64,000 bases of DNA. Origin: Amylibacter sp. IMCC11727 (GTDB taxonomy: Bacteria; Pseudomonadota; Alphaproteobacteria; Rhodobacterales; Rhodobacteraceae). The DNA lies in contig NZ_CP122960.1 in assembly GCF_029854195.1 (NCBI RefSeq), positions 1,370,001 through 1,434,000 of the forward strand, in the 5' to 3' direction. Positions 8,688 to 17,167 of this stretch are shown piece after piece. The notes below the pieces were generated by a model. That model made no database searches. It worked only from the letters and a program-made list of their open reading frames with translations, and was not told the DNA's origin. Numbering within the stretch: position 1 is the first letter of the stretch; every line of letters begins with the position of its first letter. Both the position numbers and the translations under genes were made by a program.

Positions 8688-9028
8688 TATTTTCTCCCTA
8701 TTCACACCCCGCCCGAAAGCGGCGGGGCTGATGCCGAAAAAGAACACAGAATGACTGAGAATAGAAGTGAAAAACGACATGTTTTGTCTGAACGCGACAT
8801 GGAATAATATTATTCTCAAGTTGAATGGATTTGGATCACGCAAACTCAATTTCGCGTGGAAAATCCACCCATTCGCCAAAATTTGTCCGAAACTTCGTGT
8901 GTGTTCATCCAGATCGGGCGCAAGTTGCGACTCAGCTGTATGGTTCGCAGCGGGCAGGGCGCCATGCCCACCGCTTTACTACGTGTCACACCAACCGCAT
9001 TCCGCCTCAACGGGACAGCCATCATACA
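8688..9028 (-). promoter_or_regulatory. upstream region of the proXWV operon
   Basis: About 340 bases without a gene lie between the terminator of the gene at 9079 and proX, so the operon promoter must lie here. A GC-rich hairpin (CCCCGCC/GGCGGGG, about 8706-8727) is 20-40 bases from the proX start, in the 5' leader. A 14-base perfect palindrome lies at 8802-8815. I could not choose a single -35/-10 pair with confidence. Confidence 0.45.
8802..8815. promoter_or_regulatory. 14-bp palindrome GAATAATATTATTC, candidate operator
   Basis: A perfect self-complementary 14-mer 115 bases upstream of the proX start codon, in the only promoter-bearing gap of the operon. It has the form of a dimeric repressor site, but no regulator gene is adjacent and AT-rich palindromes also arise by chance. 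Confidence 0.35.
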
Positions 9029-9060
9029 AAAGGGCGGCCCAACTGGACCGCCCCCAAAAA
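9029..9060 (-). terminator. terminator of the secreted-protein gene at 9079
   Basis: On the minus strand, GGGCGGTCC and GGGCCGCCC pair with one mismatch around an AGTT loop, followed by TTTTG. Positions 9032-9040 pair with 9045-9053. It lies about 20 bases past the stop at 9079. Confidence 0.75.
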
Positions 9061-9078
9061 ATCGTGTTTCAATTGCTC

Positions 9079-9561
9079 TTAGTTCAAGCGAGAAGCAACA
9101 TTATCAGCAAAACCGTCAATCATCGCGCGATAAAACACTTCGCTGCTGACCGTGACCAACTCTGAATCCGTACCCTCCGGGTAAAACGCACTCGCCTGCT
9201 CCGCAGACACACTCAGAGAGTAGACCTCGTCATTCTGCATCCCTGGCACAAAGATGTTCACATCCCCAGCGAGCTTCGCATCGGCAATGTTCAGTGCTTC
9301 TTCAAGGCTGTTGGCCAACGCTACGGTGTCGATGTCGATCATAACACGCGCGCCGTCTTGGTCCAATTGGTCGCCCAATCGTTCAACAATGGCGGCGTTC
9401 AAATCCAACGCTACGTTTTTCCAAACCACGGCCCCTTTCAGATTTTCAATGGCGGCGGTGTCTACGGCCACCTGTACTTTTTGAACGTCCTCATCTGCAA
9501 CCGCGGCTGTCGTCATCAACAATGTTGTGGCTGTCAGGGCGGCTGTAAGTGTACGTTTCAT
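9079..9561 (-). CDS. secreted protein of unknown function, 160 residues
   Basis: A clear Sec signal peptide (MKRTLTAALTATTLLMTTAAVA, cleaved before DEDVQ) is followed by a 138-residue acidic mature domain without cysteines. The mature part contains strand-like stretches such as ARVMIDIDTVAL and DVNIFVPG and a serine-rich YSLSVSAEQA. I do not recognise a named domain. The overall look is of a small periplasmic protein found in Rhodobacteraceae without assigned role. It lies just downstream of a small lipoprotein gene on the same strand, and both could share a promoter. It has its own terminator at 9029-9060. A ribosome site AGGAGT lies upstream of the ATG. Confidence 0.8.
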   Translation of the reverse strand: MKRTLTAALTATTLLMTTAAVADEDVQKVQVAVDTAAIENLKGAVVWKNVALDLNAAIVERLGDQLDQDGARVMIDIDTVALANSLEEALNIADAKLAGDVNIFVPGMQNDEVYSLSVSAEQASAFYPEGTDSELVTVSSEVFYRAMIDGFADNVASRLN

Positions 9562-9619
9562 GGTACTCCTCTTTCGGTTGTATTGATATGAGATAGAGAT
9601 AAAGGGCGAACGCGCTTGA

Positions 9620-9742
9620 TCAGCCGTTCACTGTCTTTTGGATCGCTTCGCCAGTGTTTTCAATGTCTTGGCCAAGGCCGTCGACAGTTTCACAAGCGCC
9701 CAAAGCAAGGGCAGCTCCGATCAGAAGAATTGCGCGTTTCAT
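9620..9742 (-). CDS. entericidin A/B-like small lipoprotein
   Basis: A 40-residue protein with a lipoprotein signal (MKRAILLIGAALALGAC, lipobox LALGAC with Cys17) and a short mature tail ETVDGLGQDIENTGEAIQ, which is the typical text of the entericidin EcnA/EcnB family. Members are tiny envelope lipoproteins; in E. coli EcnA and EcnB act as antidote and toxin-like lipoprotein, but in most alphaproteobacteria the role is unknown. ATG 9742 was chosen because AGGAGT lies 7 bases upstream and the lipobox needs this start; the in-frame upstream methionines would spoil the signal peptide. The next gene downstream (9079) encodes another exported protein. Confidence 0.85.
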   Translation of the reverse strand: MKRAILLIGAALALGACETVDGLGQDIENTGEAIQKTVNG

Positions 9743-9804
9743 GATACTCCTTTGCTGTAACTTCATTGCTTGAGCCCAATGACCTAGAACGATAGCAAAG
9801 AATT

Positions 9805-10935
9805 TCAAGGAATGCCGAATTCCGCCTTCACAGCTTGGGTATGCTGCCCCAAATCAGGAACCGCATTTTTTGTGCCGTGTTTTGAGCGCACGGGCAGGGC
9901 GGCCATCTCCACGTGTGCCCCACCAATCACCCCTTGCGCATTTTTCAAAAACGGATGCTCGGACAAATCTGCCACGTCATTCAGTTTTGCATTGGCAATC
10001 CGCGCCGTGTCCAAGGCCGCCACCACATCGCCTTGAGACATTTTGGCAAACACAGCATTTACAATATCATCCAGCACCGCTCGATTTGCATACCGATCAG
10101 GGTTCTGTTCAAATCGGCTGTCTGTGGCCAAATCTGGCTGCCCTAATACCTGATCGCAAAATGCCGCGAACTCACGATTGTTCTGGATCGACAGCAACAC
10201 CTGCTTGCCATCCCCACACGTAAACACCCCATATGGGGCCACAAAACTGTGCTGCAATCCAGATCGTTTCGGAGCGCCGCCCGTATAGCGATGTTGCAAC
10301 AACGGCATATTCATCCAATCGGCCACCACATCAAACATCGACAGTTTGATATCCATGCCACGCCCCGTAATCCCGCGTTTGATCAAAGCCCGCAACACCG
10401 CGGAATAGGCCGTCAGCCCCGTCGACAAATCCGTCACCGACACGCCAACACGGCTCGGCTGCTCTGGTGTGCCCGTGACCGAACACACCCCCGTTTCCCC
10501 CTGCACCAGAAAATCATACGCCTTCTTTTGCGCCGCATCCCCGTCCTCGCCATATCCTGACAGTGTTACAGAAATCAGCCCAGCATTTTCAGCCCGCAAA
10601 TCCTCCCCTGACAGCCCCATCCGCGCCACCGCGCCGGGTGCCAGATTGCTCACAAACACATCTGCTTTGCGCAGCATGGCCCGCATCACACCCAGATCAT
10701 CCGCGTTCTTCAAATCCAAACACGCGCTTTCTTTGCCACGGTTCAACCACGCGAAAATCGCGCTCTGCCCATCCGCCCCCGCGTCATACCCCCGCGCGAA
10801 ATCCCCATCTGGCCGCTCCACCTTAATCACGCGCGCCCCTGCATCTGCCAGCAGCAACCCACAATAGGGGGCCGCCACCGCCTGTTCCAAAGATACAACC
10901 AACAGGCCGTCCAATTCATCGCCTAATTCTTCCAT
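9805..10935 (-). CDS. CaiB/BaiF (class III) CoA-transferase
   Basis: A 376-residue member of the class III CoA-transferase family, which moves CoA between carboxylic acids through an enzyme-bound aspartyl-CoA. The family start (LEQAVAAPYCGLLLADAG, VIKVERPDGD) is present, and the catalytic aspartate is likely Asp141 in AYDFLVQGETG. The family motif GYGEDG lies just before it. Relatives act on mesaconate, itaconate, citramalate or formate/oxalate, and the donor and acceptor cannot be told from sequence. The start at 10935 has only a weak ribosome site. It is divergent, with a 64-base gap, from an amidase gene. With a crotonase and reductases nearby it fits organic acid degradation. Confidence 0.9.
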   Translation of the reverse strand: MEELGDELDGLLVVSLEQAVAAPYCGLLLADAGARVIKVERPDGDFARGYDAGADGQSAIFAWLNRGKESACLDLKNADDLGVMRAMLRKADVFVSNLAPGAVARMGLSGEDLRAENAGLISVTLSGYGEDGDAAQKKAYDFLVQGETGVCSVTGTPEQPSRVGVSVTDLSTGLTAYSAVLRALIKRGITGRGMDIKLSMFDVVADWMNMPLLQHRYTGGAPKRSGLQHSFVAPYGVFTCGDGKQVLLSIQNNREFAAFCDQVLGQPDLATDSRFEQNPDRYANRAVLDDIVNAVFAKMSQGDVVAALDTARIANAKLNDVADLSEHPFLKNAQGVIGGAHVEMAALPVRSKHGTKNAVPDLGQHTQAVKAEFGIP

Positions 10936-10999
10936 GCACAAACCCTAGACCAATCCGTTTCACACTGTCACCATGCCTCAAACACAAGGGAGCCCGAAA

Positions 11000-12397
11000 A
11001 TGTCCGATCTCTGGAAACTGTCCGCCACCGAAATCGCCACCAAAGTCCGCACTAAGGAAATCTCCGCCACCGAAGTCACGCAATCCCACCTCGATCGCAT
11101 TGACGCGGTGAACCCTACGCTCAACGCAATTGTCCAGCATATGCCAGAAGAGGCGCTATCCGCCGCCGCCGCCGTAGACGCCAAGATCGCAAAGGGTGAA
11201 GATGCAGGCCCCATGGCAGGCGTTCCCGTCACCATCAAAGTCAACATCGACCAAAAGGGCCACGCCACTACCAACGGCCTCAAACTCCTCAAAGACCTGA
11301 TCGCGACCGAGGATTCCCCCATCGTCTCCAACATGCGCAAGGCGGGCGCGGTCATCGTGGGTCGCACCAATACGCCCGCGTTTTCCCTGCGCTGGTTCAC
11401 CAAAAACGACCTGCACGGCCAAACCTTGAACCCACACGGGGCAGGGATCACGCCCGGCGGTTCCTCTGGTGGCGCATCCTCTTCCGTTGCCTCTGGTATG
11501 GCCCCTGTTGGCCACGGGACAGACATCGGCGGTTCCATCCGCTACCCCGCCTACGCCTCTGGCTTGCATGGATTGCGCCCAACGCTGGGCCGCTTACCCG
11601 CCTACAACCCATCGGGCGCAGACCGCCACATCGGCGGACAAATGATGGCTGTCGGCGGCCCGCTCACCCGCACGATGGACGATCTAGACCTGTCTTTCCG
11701 CGCCATGGCTGCTGAAGACCTGCGCGACCCATGGTGGACCCCAGCGCCCATTGACCAAGGCAATTTCTCGCGCCGCGCGGCCCTTTGCATTCGCCCCGAT
11801 GGTATGGACGTTCACCCAGAAATCGAAACAGCCCTGCGCAATGCGGCCGATATCCTCGCCGCCGCAGGCTGGGAAATCGACGAGGTCGAAACCCCACCCC
11901 TGCAACCCGCTGCTGACATAAACGCCCAACTCTGGCTCGCCGAAATGCGCATGGGCGTCGATAAACTGGTCGCAAAAGAAAACGAACCCGACAGCAAACA
12001 CGTGTTCGAAGTCATGCAATCCCTCTCTGCCCCCGTCGACCAAGCAGGCCTGCTAAACGCCTTGCAAGGCCGCATCACCCACCTGCGCGACTGGCAGTTG
12101 TTCCTGCAAAAACACTCCGTTCTTTTGTGCCCCATTTCAGCCGAACTCCCCTTCGATCAACAATCCGATGTCGAAAGCGCGGACCGCTTTAAAGAAATCA
12201 TGCGCGCCCAACTCACCCAACTCGGCCTCCCCGCGCTGGGCCTCCCAGGCCTCGCCGTTGCCACGGGCTCAGCAGCAGGCAAACCCATGGGCGTCCAACT
12301 CATCGCCCGCCGCTTCCGCGAAGATATCCTCATCAGCGCTGGGCGAGACATCGAAGCAGCATTTCCCGCCGTTCTACCAATCGACCCAAAGCCCTAA
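11000..12397 (+). CDS. amidase signature family hydrolase
   Basis: A 465-residue cytoplasmic amidase with the family catalytic triad visible: Lys80 in VPVTIKVN, cis-Ser155 in the GGSSGG loop, and the nucleophile Ser179 in TDIGGSIR. These enzymes hydrolyse linear amides such as indoleacetamide, carbamoyl compounds or acylated amines, and the substrate here is unknown. ATG 11000 was chosen because AAGGGAG lies just upstream. An in-phase ATG at 10973 would add nine residues without family character. It is divergent from the CaiB-type gene and followed, 85 bases on, by a CurA-like reductase gene on the same strand. It is not GatA: the GatB/GatC partners are absent and it lacks the glutaminyl-tRNA amidotransferase context. 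Confidence 0.9.
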   Translation: MSDLWKLSATEIATKVRTKEISATEVTQSHLDRIDAVNPTLNAIVQHMPEEALSAAAAVDAKIAKGEDAGPMAGVPVTIKVNIDQKGHATTNGLKLLKDLIATEDSPIVSNMRKAGAVIVGRTNTPAFSLRWFTKNDLHGQTLNPHGAGITPGGSSGGASSSVASGMAPVGHGTDIGGSIRYPAYASGLHGLRPTLGRLPAYNPSGADRHIGGQMMAVGGPLTRTMDDLDLSFRAMAAEDLRDPWWTPAPIDQGNFSRRAALCIRPDGMDVHPEIETALRNAADILAAAGWEIDEVETPPLQPAADINAQLWLAEMRMGVDKLVAKENEPDSKHVFEVMQSLSAPVDQAGLLNALQGRITHLRDWQLFLQKHSVLLCPISAELPFDQQSDVESADRFKEIMRAQLTQLGLPALGLPGLAVATGSAAGKPMGVQLIARRFREDILISAGRDIEAAFPAVLPIDPKP

Positions 12398-12482
12398 GCT
12401 GCTCTGCTACGCTACGTCCAACCTTGGCGGCTCGTCTGTTCCTCGCTAGCCTTTGCTCAACTTAACAAACAGGAGTCCCCAC

Positions 12483-13511
12483 ATGTCCGCGAAACACGTT
12501 GCCCTCGCATCCCGCCCCAAAAGCTGGCCCACGCTCGACAACTTCAACTTTGAGGATAAAGCCCTCCCAGACATCGGCGCTGGCGAAGTCTCCTTGCGCA
12601 CCATCTGGCTGTCGCTTGATCCTTACATGCGCGGCCGCATGAACGATGCGAAATCCTACGCCGATCCCGTCCCAATCGGCGGCACCATGGAAGGCGGCGC
12701 CATTTCCGAAGTCATGGCCTCCAACAACGAAAAATTTGCCGTCGGCGATATTGTCGTCGCGCGCACAGGCTGGGCCAGCCACGCTGTATCTGATGGCTCT
12801 GACATTCGCAAAGTTGACCCAACCATCGCGCCCCTGTCAGCCTACCTTGGCGTGCTCGGAATGCCGGGTATGACCGCGTGGATCGGCCTTAATGAAATCG
12901 GCGAAATGAAAGCAGGCGAAACCGTCCTCATTTCTGCGGCTACAGGTGCCGTTGGCGGTCTTGCAGGTCAACTCGCCAAAGCAAAAGGCTGCAAAGTCAT
13001 TGGCGTTGCAGGGGGTGCCGACAAATGCGCCTACGCGGAAAAGGAACTCGGTTTCGACGTCTGCCTCGATCACAAAGCCCACGCTGACGGCCATTCGTTA
13101 GGCAAGGCAATGCGCGAAGCCGCCCCGCAAGGCATTGATCTCTATTTCGAAAATGTCGGCAGCAAAACCACCGAAGCCGCCATCGCCAATATGAACATGT
13201 TTGGCCGCATCGCCATTTGCGGCATGATCGCATGGTACAACGGCGACAACGTGGCCGATGCCCAACCACTCCCCGCGGTCTGGTCCTCGATCCTCGTGAA
13301 ACGCCTGCGCGTGCAGGGCTTCCTCTTCCCCGATCACGAAGCGGTCGCTGGCAAATTCTTCAAAGAAGTGGCCCCAATGGTTGCCAGCGGCCAAGTCAAA
13401 TTCCGCGAAACGGTGACGGAAGGCTTGGAAAACGCGCCAAAGGCGTTCCTCGAACTGCTTGAAGGCAAGAACTTTGGCAAACAACTCGTCCGCGTTGGCG
13501 ACGATCCTTAA
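12483..13511 (+). CDS. NADP-dependent MDR-family reductase (CurA/2-alkenal reductase type)
   Basis: A zinc-free medium-chain dehydrogenase/reductase of 342 residues. The N-terminal GroES-like domain (VSLRTIWLSLDPYMRGRM) carries the SLDPYMRGRM motif that marks the CurA/leukotriene B4 dehydrogenase subgroup. The Rossmann domain shows GAVGGLAGQLAK near residue 155. The family reduces the C=C bond of alpha,beta-unsaturated ketones and aldehydes with NADPH. ATG 12483 was chosen because AGGAG lies 10 bases upstream. The gene ends 56 bases before a strong bidirectional hairpin. A second paralogue lies convergent at 13647-14651. The substrate is not predictable. Confidence 0.9.
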   Translation: MSAKHVALASRPKSWPTLDNFNFEDKALPDIGAGEVSLRTIWLSLDPYMRGRMNDAKSYADPVPIGGTMEGGAISEVMASNNEKFAVGDIVVARTGWASHAVSDGSDIRKVDPTIAPLSAYLGVLGMPGMTAWIGLNEIGEMKAGETVLISAATGAVGGLAGQLAKAKGCKVIGVAGGADKCAYAEKELGFDVCLDHKAHADGHSLGKAMREAAPQGIDLYFENVGSKTTEAAIANMNMFGRIAICGMIAWYNGDNVADAQPLPAVWSSILVKRLRVQGFLFPDHEAVAGKFFKEVAPMVASGQVKFRETVTEGLENAPKAFLELLEGKNFGKQLVRVGDDP

Positions 13512-13566
13512 CGTGGGAAGGTGCGCGGTCCCCTGACCACCACCGCTTCTTTCGTTAACAAAACCT

Positions 13567-13602
13567 GAATGCCGACACGTCCATTTGAACGTGTCGGCAT
13601 TC
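13567..13602. terminator. bidirectional terminator between two convergent reductase genes
   Basis: A perfect 14-bp stem (13567-13580 with 13589-13602, loop of 8) lies between the convergent ends of the two CurA-like genes. It is followed by ATTCTTTATT on the plus strand and GGTTTTGTT on the minus strand, so it can serve both. Confidence 0.85.
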
Positions 13603-13646
13603 ATTCTTTATTCACAGTTTTGGACGCTTCTCTTCACGAACCAAGA

Positions 13647-14651
13647 TCAGGACGGATCAGCCCCAACGCGCACCATTCGTTTGCCGCGATTGTCCCCAGA
13701 AAGCAGCCCAATCAATGCCTTAGGCGCATTCTCAAGCCCCTCCACAATATCCTCAGGCACTTTAATCGCCCCTGACGCGACCCAGTTTTGTAATGCGCGC
13801 AGAGCCTTTTCATCGTCCTTGGCAAAATCCATCACGATAAACCCCTCCATGCGCAGCCGCTTCACCACCACCATACCTGGCAGGTTGCGCGGCCCGTTCG
13901 GTGTGCTGGCGTCATACTGGCTCACCGCCCCACAGCACACGATACGGCCCCGTTCATTCATGCGAAACAGAACGGTTTCCAGCACCGCACCGCCTACGTT
14001 ATCGAAATACACATCAATCCCCGCAGGGCAGGCCCCCTTTAACGTCTTGCTCCACGCTGGATCGCGGTAATCAACACAGGCGTCAAAGCCCAGCTCGTCC
14101 ACAACCCAGCCACATTTTTCTGGACCACCTGCAATGCCAACCACGTGACAGCCCATCGCCTTGGCAATCTGGCCCACATACACACCAACAGACCCCGCCG
14201 CCGCCGAAACAACCACCGTTTCCCCTGGCACGGGTCGCCCCACAGACACCAACCCATGAAACGCCGTCTTCCCCGCAATCCCAAACACCGACATCAGATG
14301 CGAAAGCTGGGGCACGCGGGGCATTTTTGCCGCCTTTCGGGCCGAAATCACGGCGTAATCAGCCCAAACGCTTTCAGCGAACACAATGTCCCCCGCAGCC
14401 AGCCGTGGTGATTTGCTCTCCATCACTTCACACAAGGCCCCCGTGTGCATCGCATCACCCGCCTCAATCGCCTCGCGATAAGTTGCGCCCTGCATCCACG
14501 CGCGGTTCGCTGCATCAATGGACATCAGAATCGTGCGCACCAGAACCTCGCCATCTTGCAGCGCCGGCAATTCCGCTTCCGACATTTCGAAATGATCCCC
14601 GAACAGCGCCCCTTTGGGCAGCTCCTTTACGATGACTTGACGTGTGCGCAT
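13647..14651 (-). CDS. NADP-dependent MDR-family reductase, CurA-type paralogue
   Basis: A 334-residue zinc-free MDR enzyme, paralogous to the gene at 12483. It has the related N-terminal motif (VLVRTILMSIDAANRAWM, where the usual SLDPYMRGRM is altered), a Rossmann signature AAAGSVGVYVGQIAK and the conserved C-terminal block GLENAPKALIGLLSGDNRGK. The altered motif suggests a different substrate from its neighbour. It is the last gene of a minus-strand operon dehalogenase - crotonase - reductase, only 3 bases after the crotonase stop. A role in reducing an unsaturated intermediate made by that operon is plausible. The terminator at 13567-13602 closes it. Confidence 0.88.
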   Translation of the reverse strand: MRTRQVIVKELPKGALFGDHFEMSEAELPALQDGEVLVRTILMSIDAANRAWMQGATYREAIEAGDAMHTGALCEVMESKSPRLAAGDIVFAESVWADYAVISARKAAKMPRVPQLSHLMSVFGIAGKTAFHGLVSVGRPVPGETVVVSAAAGSVGVYVGQIAKAMGCHVVGIAGGPEKCGWVVDELGFDACVDYRDPAWSKTLKGACPAGIDVYFDNVGGAVLETVLFRMNERGRIVCCGAVSQYDASTPNGPRNLPGMVVVKRLRMEGFIVMDFAKDDEKALRALQNWVASGAIKVPEDIVEGLENAPKALIGLLSGDNRGKRMVRVGADPS

Positions 14652-14654
14652 GTC

Positions 14655-15476
14655 TTACTTCCCCTTAAACTCAGGCGTTTTTTTCATCATGAACGCCATG
14701 GCCGCATTAGCGAAATCTTCAGTGTGCAAGGCGCGCACCATACGATCTCCTTCTTGATCCATGGTGGTTTTCAAATCCGCCACAACCGCCAAATTTAGGT
14801 TCTCTTTCATGTACTTATGCGCAATCGGTGCGCCCTTTGCGATCTCCGCCGCCATCTGTTGCGCGGCATCTCGCAAATCGCCCGCGGGCACAACGCGGTT
14901 AAAAAGACCAAGGGTCTGCCCTTCTTCTGCCGTGATGCGGCGGTTGGTGTAATATACCTCTTTCGCGCGGCCAGATCCGATCAGATTGGTCAAATACCAA
15001 CTGCCACCAAAATCCCCTGATGCGCCAATCGCCCCAAAAGCAGGGGCCAAAAACGCGCTGTCCGCAGCAATCCGCAAATCACAGGCGAGTGCCAACGACA
15101 TGCCAGCCCCCGCCGCAGGGCCTGGCAAGGCCGCAATCGTTGGCTTGGAAAATTCATAAAGCGCCAATGAGGACGCCTCTTGCGCCTCGCGCAGACCTGC
15201 GATTTTTTCATCCATGGTCAGTTTTGCGGCAGGGCCGATCTTCTTGCCCATATTCGCAATATCCCCCCCCGAACAAAACCCTTCACCAGCGCCCGTCAGC
15301 ACCAACACCCGCACATCATCATCCGCGTCCAAATCCTTGAGCATCTGCGCCAGTGCGGGCATCATCTCCGCCCCCATCGCATTGCGCTTTTCAGGGCGGT
15401 TCAGCGTCAGCGTTGCCACATGATCCGTCACCGAACACAGCAATTCTTGCGTGCCCGTATCTACATCTCTTGTCAT
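14655..15476 (-). CDS. enoyl-CoA hydratase/isomerase (crotonase family)
   Basis: A 273-residue crotonase-fold enzyme. The oxyanion-hole glycines are seen in GFCSGGDIANMG and the second conserved block in GPAAGAGMSLALACDLRIAA. In place of the usual catalytic glutamate pair the text reads AFGAIGASGDFGGSWYL, so Asp rather than Glu appears at one site and the exact reaction (hydration, isomerisation or other) is uncertain. Close relatives are often called enoyl-CoA hydratase in roseobacters. It starts immediately after the dehalogenase stop (TGAATG, zero spacing), so translation is likely coupled. The next gene is a CurA-like reductase. Confidence 0.88.
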   Translation of the reverse strand: MTRDVDTGTQELLCSVTDHVATLTLNRPEKRNAMGAEMMPALAQMLKDLDADDDVRVLVLTGAGEGFCSGGDIANMGKKIGPAAKLTMDEKIAGLREAQEASSLALYEFSKPTIAALPGPAAGAGMSLALACDLRIAADSAFLAPAFGAIGASGDFGGSWYLTNLIGSGRAKEVYYTNRRITAEEGQTLGLFNRVVPAGDLRDAAQQMAAEIAKGAPIAHKYMKENLNLAVVADLKTTMDQEGDRMVRALHTEDFANAAMAFMMKKTPEFKGK

Positions 15477-16373
15477 TCAGATATCTCCCCAATGTTTCAT
15501 CGCAGCGGTCGCAATCGGCCCGCCCCATTCTTGCACAAAATGCCCCGCATCAGCCACTTTCATCGGCTCAGGGCATCCTTTTATGACACTTTTCAACCAT
15601 TCCATCACAGGTGGCCCCAGCACAGGGTCTTGCATGCCAATGGCCATAAAGCTCTCACCCGCCCAGTCATTCTGATAGAAGTTCAGCGCGGCTTTTGATG
15701 TGTTTACACCCTCCATATCAGGGTCCGTCATCACCATATCAGGAAACCGCCGCACGCCCGCCTTATAGGTCACATCAGGAAAAGGCGCACCGTAAGCCGC
15801 GGCCTCTGCTTCGCTCAAAATCGGGGTGGATCGCGCCATCAGCGCAGCAATATCCATGTCAGGATTGGCCTTATTATAGGCCCGCCAATCATTAAACCCT
15901 TTGCCCGCAGGCGTGCCAATCGCCAGCGCGGTGTTCATAACCAACAGCCGCGAAATTCGATCAGGCATCGCGTGGGGCATGGTTAATCCCAGCACACCAC
16001 CCCAATCCTGCACCACCAGCGTGATATTTTTCAAATCCAGCGCCTGAACAAACGCAATCATCATGTCACGGTGGAAATGAAACCGATAAACATCATCCGC
16101 CATGGGTTTGTCAGACCGTCCAAACCCCAACCAATCAGGGGCAATCACCCGTGCCCCCGATGCAGCAAACTCTGGGATCATTTTTCGATAGAGATAAGAC
16201 CATGTTGGCTGCCCATGCAGGCACAAAAACACCCGCTCCGCATCTTTGGGCCCCTCATCCACATAATGGACGCGCAGACCTTCATACCCCGCCAAATCGT
16301 CGACGTAATGGGGTGCAAAATCCCAATCAGGCAGTTCCCTAAATCGGTCATCGGGGGTGCGAAGCACATCCAT
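15477..16373 (-). CDS. haloalkane dehalogenase, DhlA-like (subfamily I)
   Basis: Alpha/beta hydrolase of 298 residues that strongly resembles DhlA of Xanthobacter along its whole length. The set expected for hydrolytic dehalogenation is visible: nucleophile Asp123 and halide-binding Trp124 in VVQDWGG, a second halide-binding Trp163 in the cap (GFNDWRAY), acid Asp249 in GMQDPVLG, and base His278 in DAGHFVQEWG. The HGQPTW oxyanion motif is at about 53-58. The reaction is R-X + H2O to R-OH + halide, in the cytoplasm. ATG 16373 has GGAGACAGG upstream. It heads a minus-strand operon with a crotonase and a reductase. Substrates are unknown; family members act on short chloro- and bromoalkanes. Related subfamilies include epoxide hydrolases, but the two tryptophans favour dehalogenase. 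Confidence 0.88.
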   Translation of the reverse strand: MDVLRTPDDRFRELPDWDFAPHYVDDLAGYEGLRVHYVDEGPKDAERVFLCLHGQPTWSYLYRKMIPEFAASGARVIAPDWLGFGRSDKPMADDVYRFHFHRDMMIAFVQALDLKNITLVVQDWGGVLGLTMPHAMPDRISRLLVMNTALAIGTPAGKGFNDWRAYNKANPDMDIAALMARSTPILSEAEAAAYGAPFPDVTYKAGVRRFPDMVMTDPDMEGVNTSKAALNFYQNDWAGESFMAIGMQDPVLGPPVMEWLKSVIKGCPEPMKVADAGHFVQEWGGPIATAAMKHWGDI

Positions 16374-16481
16374 ATCCTGTCTCCAAATTGACGGCAGCGG
16401 GCAACTGTGAAAGCCTAGGGATAGAATTGCAAATCTGTCAATCAAGGGCCTGTCACGACGTGGCGGCATGCTAGGAAACTT

Positions 16482-17135
16482 ATGACGAAAAAATACTATC
16501 AACACCGTTTCGAAGTGCCAAAAGGCGCAGTGGACGTGATCTTTATTCGTCACGGGGAAACCATTCCTGCGATCCCGGGTGAATCCTTTCCGCTCAAGGA
16601 CGGGCAGGGCGATCCTCCTTTACATGAACGGGGCGAAGCTCAGGCCTTGGCCGTGGCGGAACGCCTGAAAGACGAACACTTCGATGCGCTCTACGTCACC
16701 TCTCTGCAACGCACCCATCAAACCATGGCCCCTTTGGCGGCCCACAAAGGCATAACACCCATCATCGAACCTGACTTGCGCGAAATCTGGCTTGGCGATT
16801 GGGATGGCGGCCTCTACCGCATCAAATCCGCCGAAGGCGCACCAGAATTTCTAAAAGCAAAGGCCGAACACGAATGGGGCCACATTCCAGGGGCTGAAAC
16901 CACAGCAGAGCTGCACGAACGGGTCGAACGGGGCCTCTGGCGCCTGCTCGAAAACCACGCGGATCAGCGGATCGCCTTTTGCGTCCACGGCGGCGTCATC
17001 GGCGCGATTATGTCCATTGCCACAGGATGTAAGCCATTTGGGCTGATCGGCGCGGCGAATGGGTCGATCCACAACGTTGTGTTAACGAAAGATCGGTTCT
17101 TTGTGCGGAGTTTCAACGACTGCAACCATTTGTAA
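16482..17135 (+). CDS. histidine phosphatase superfamily protein
   Basis: A 217-residue member of the phosphoglycerate mutase/acid phosphatase fold. The phosphohistidine motif RHGE is at 23-26 (FIRHGET), a second arginine region is in TSLQRTHQTM, and the late catalytic histidine is in FCVHGGVIGA near 178. Small members of this family are mostly phosphatases for sugar phosphates, nucleotides or cofactors. The substrate is not readable here. It stands alone on the plus strand, divergent from the dehalogenase operon by about 108 bases, with AGGAAAC before the ATG. Convergent hairpins at 17168-17230 follow. A second member of the family is at 24013. Confidence 0.88.
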   Translation: MTKKYYQHRFEVPKGAVDVIFIRHGETIPAIPGESFPLKDGQGDPPLHERGEAQALAVAERLKDEHFDALYVTSLQRTHQTMAPLAAHKGITPIIEPDLREIWLGDWDGGLYRIKSAEGAPEFLKAKAEHEWGHIPGAETTAELHERVERGLWRLLENHADQRIAFCVHGGVIGAIMSIATGCKPFGLIGAANGSIHNVVLTKDRFFVRSFNDCNHL

Positions 17136-17167
17136 CAAAGAACGCGCTCAGCTAGTAAGCTCTCACC

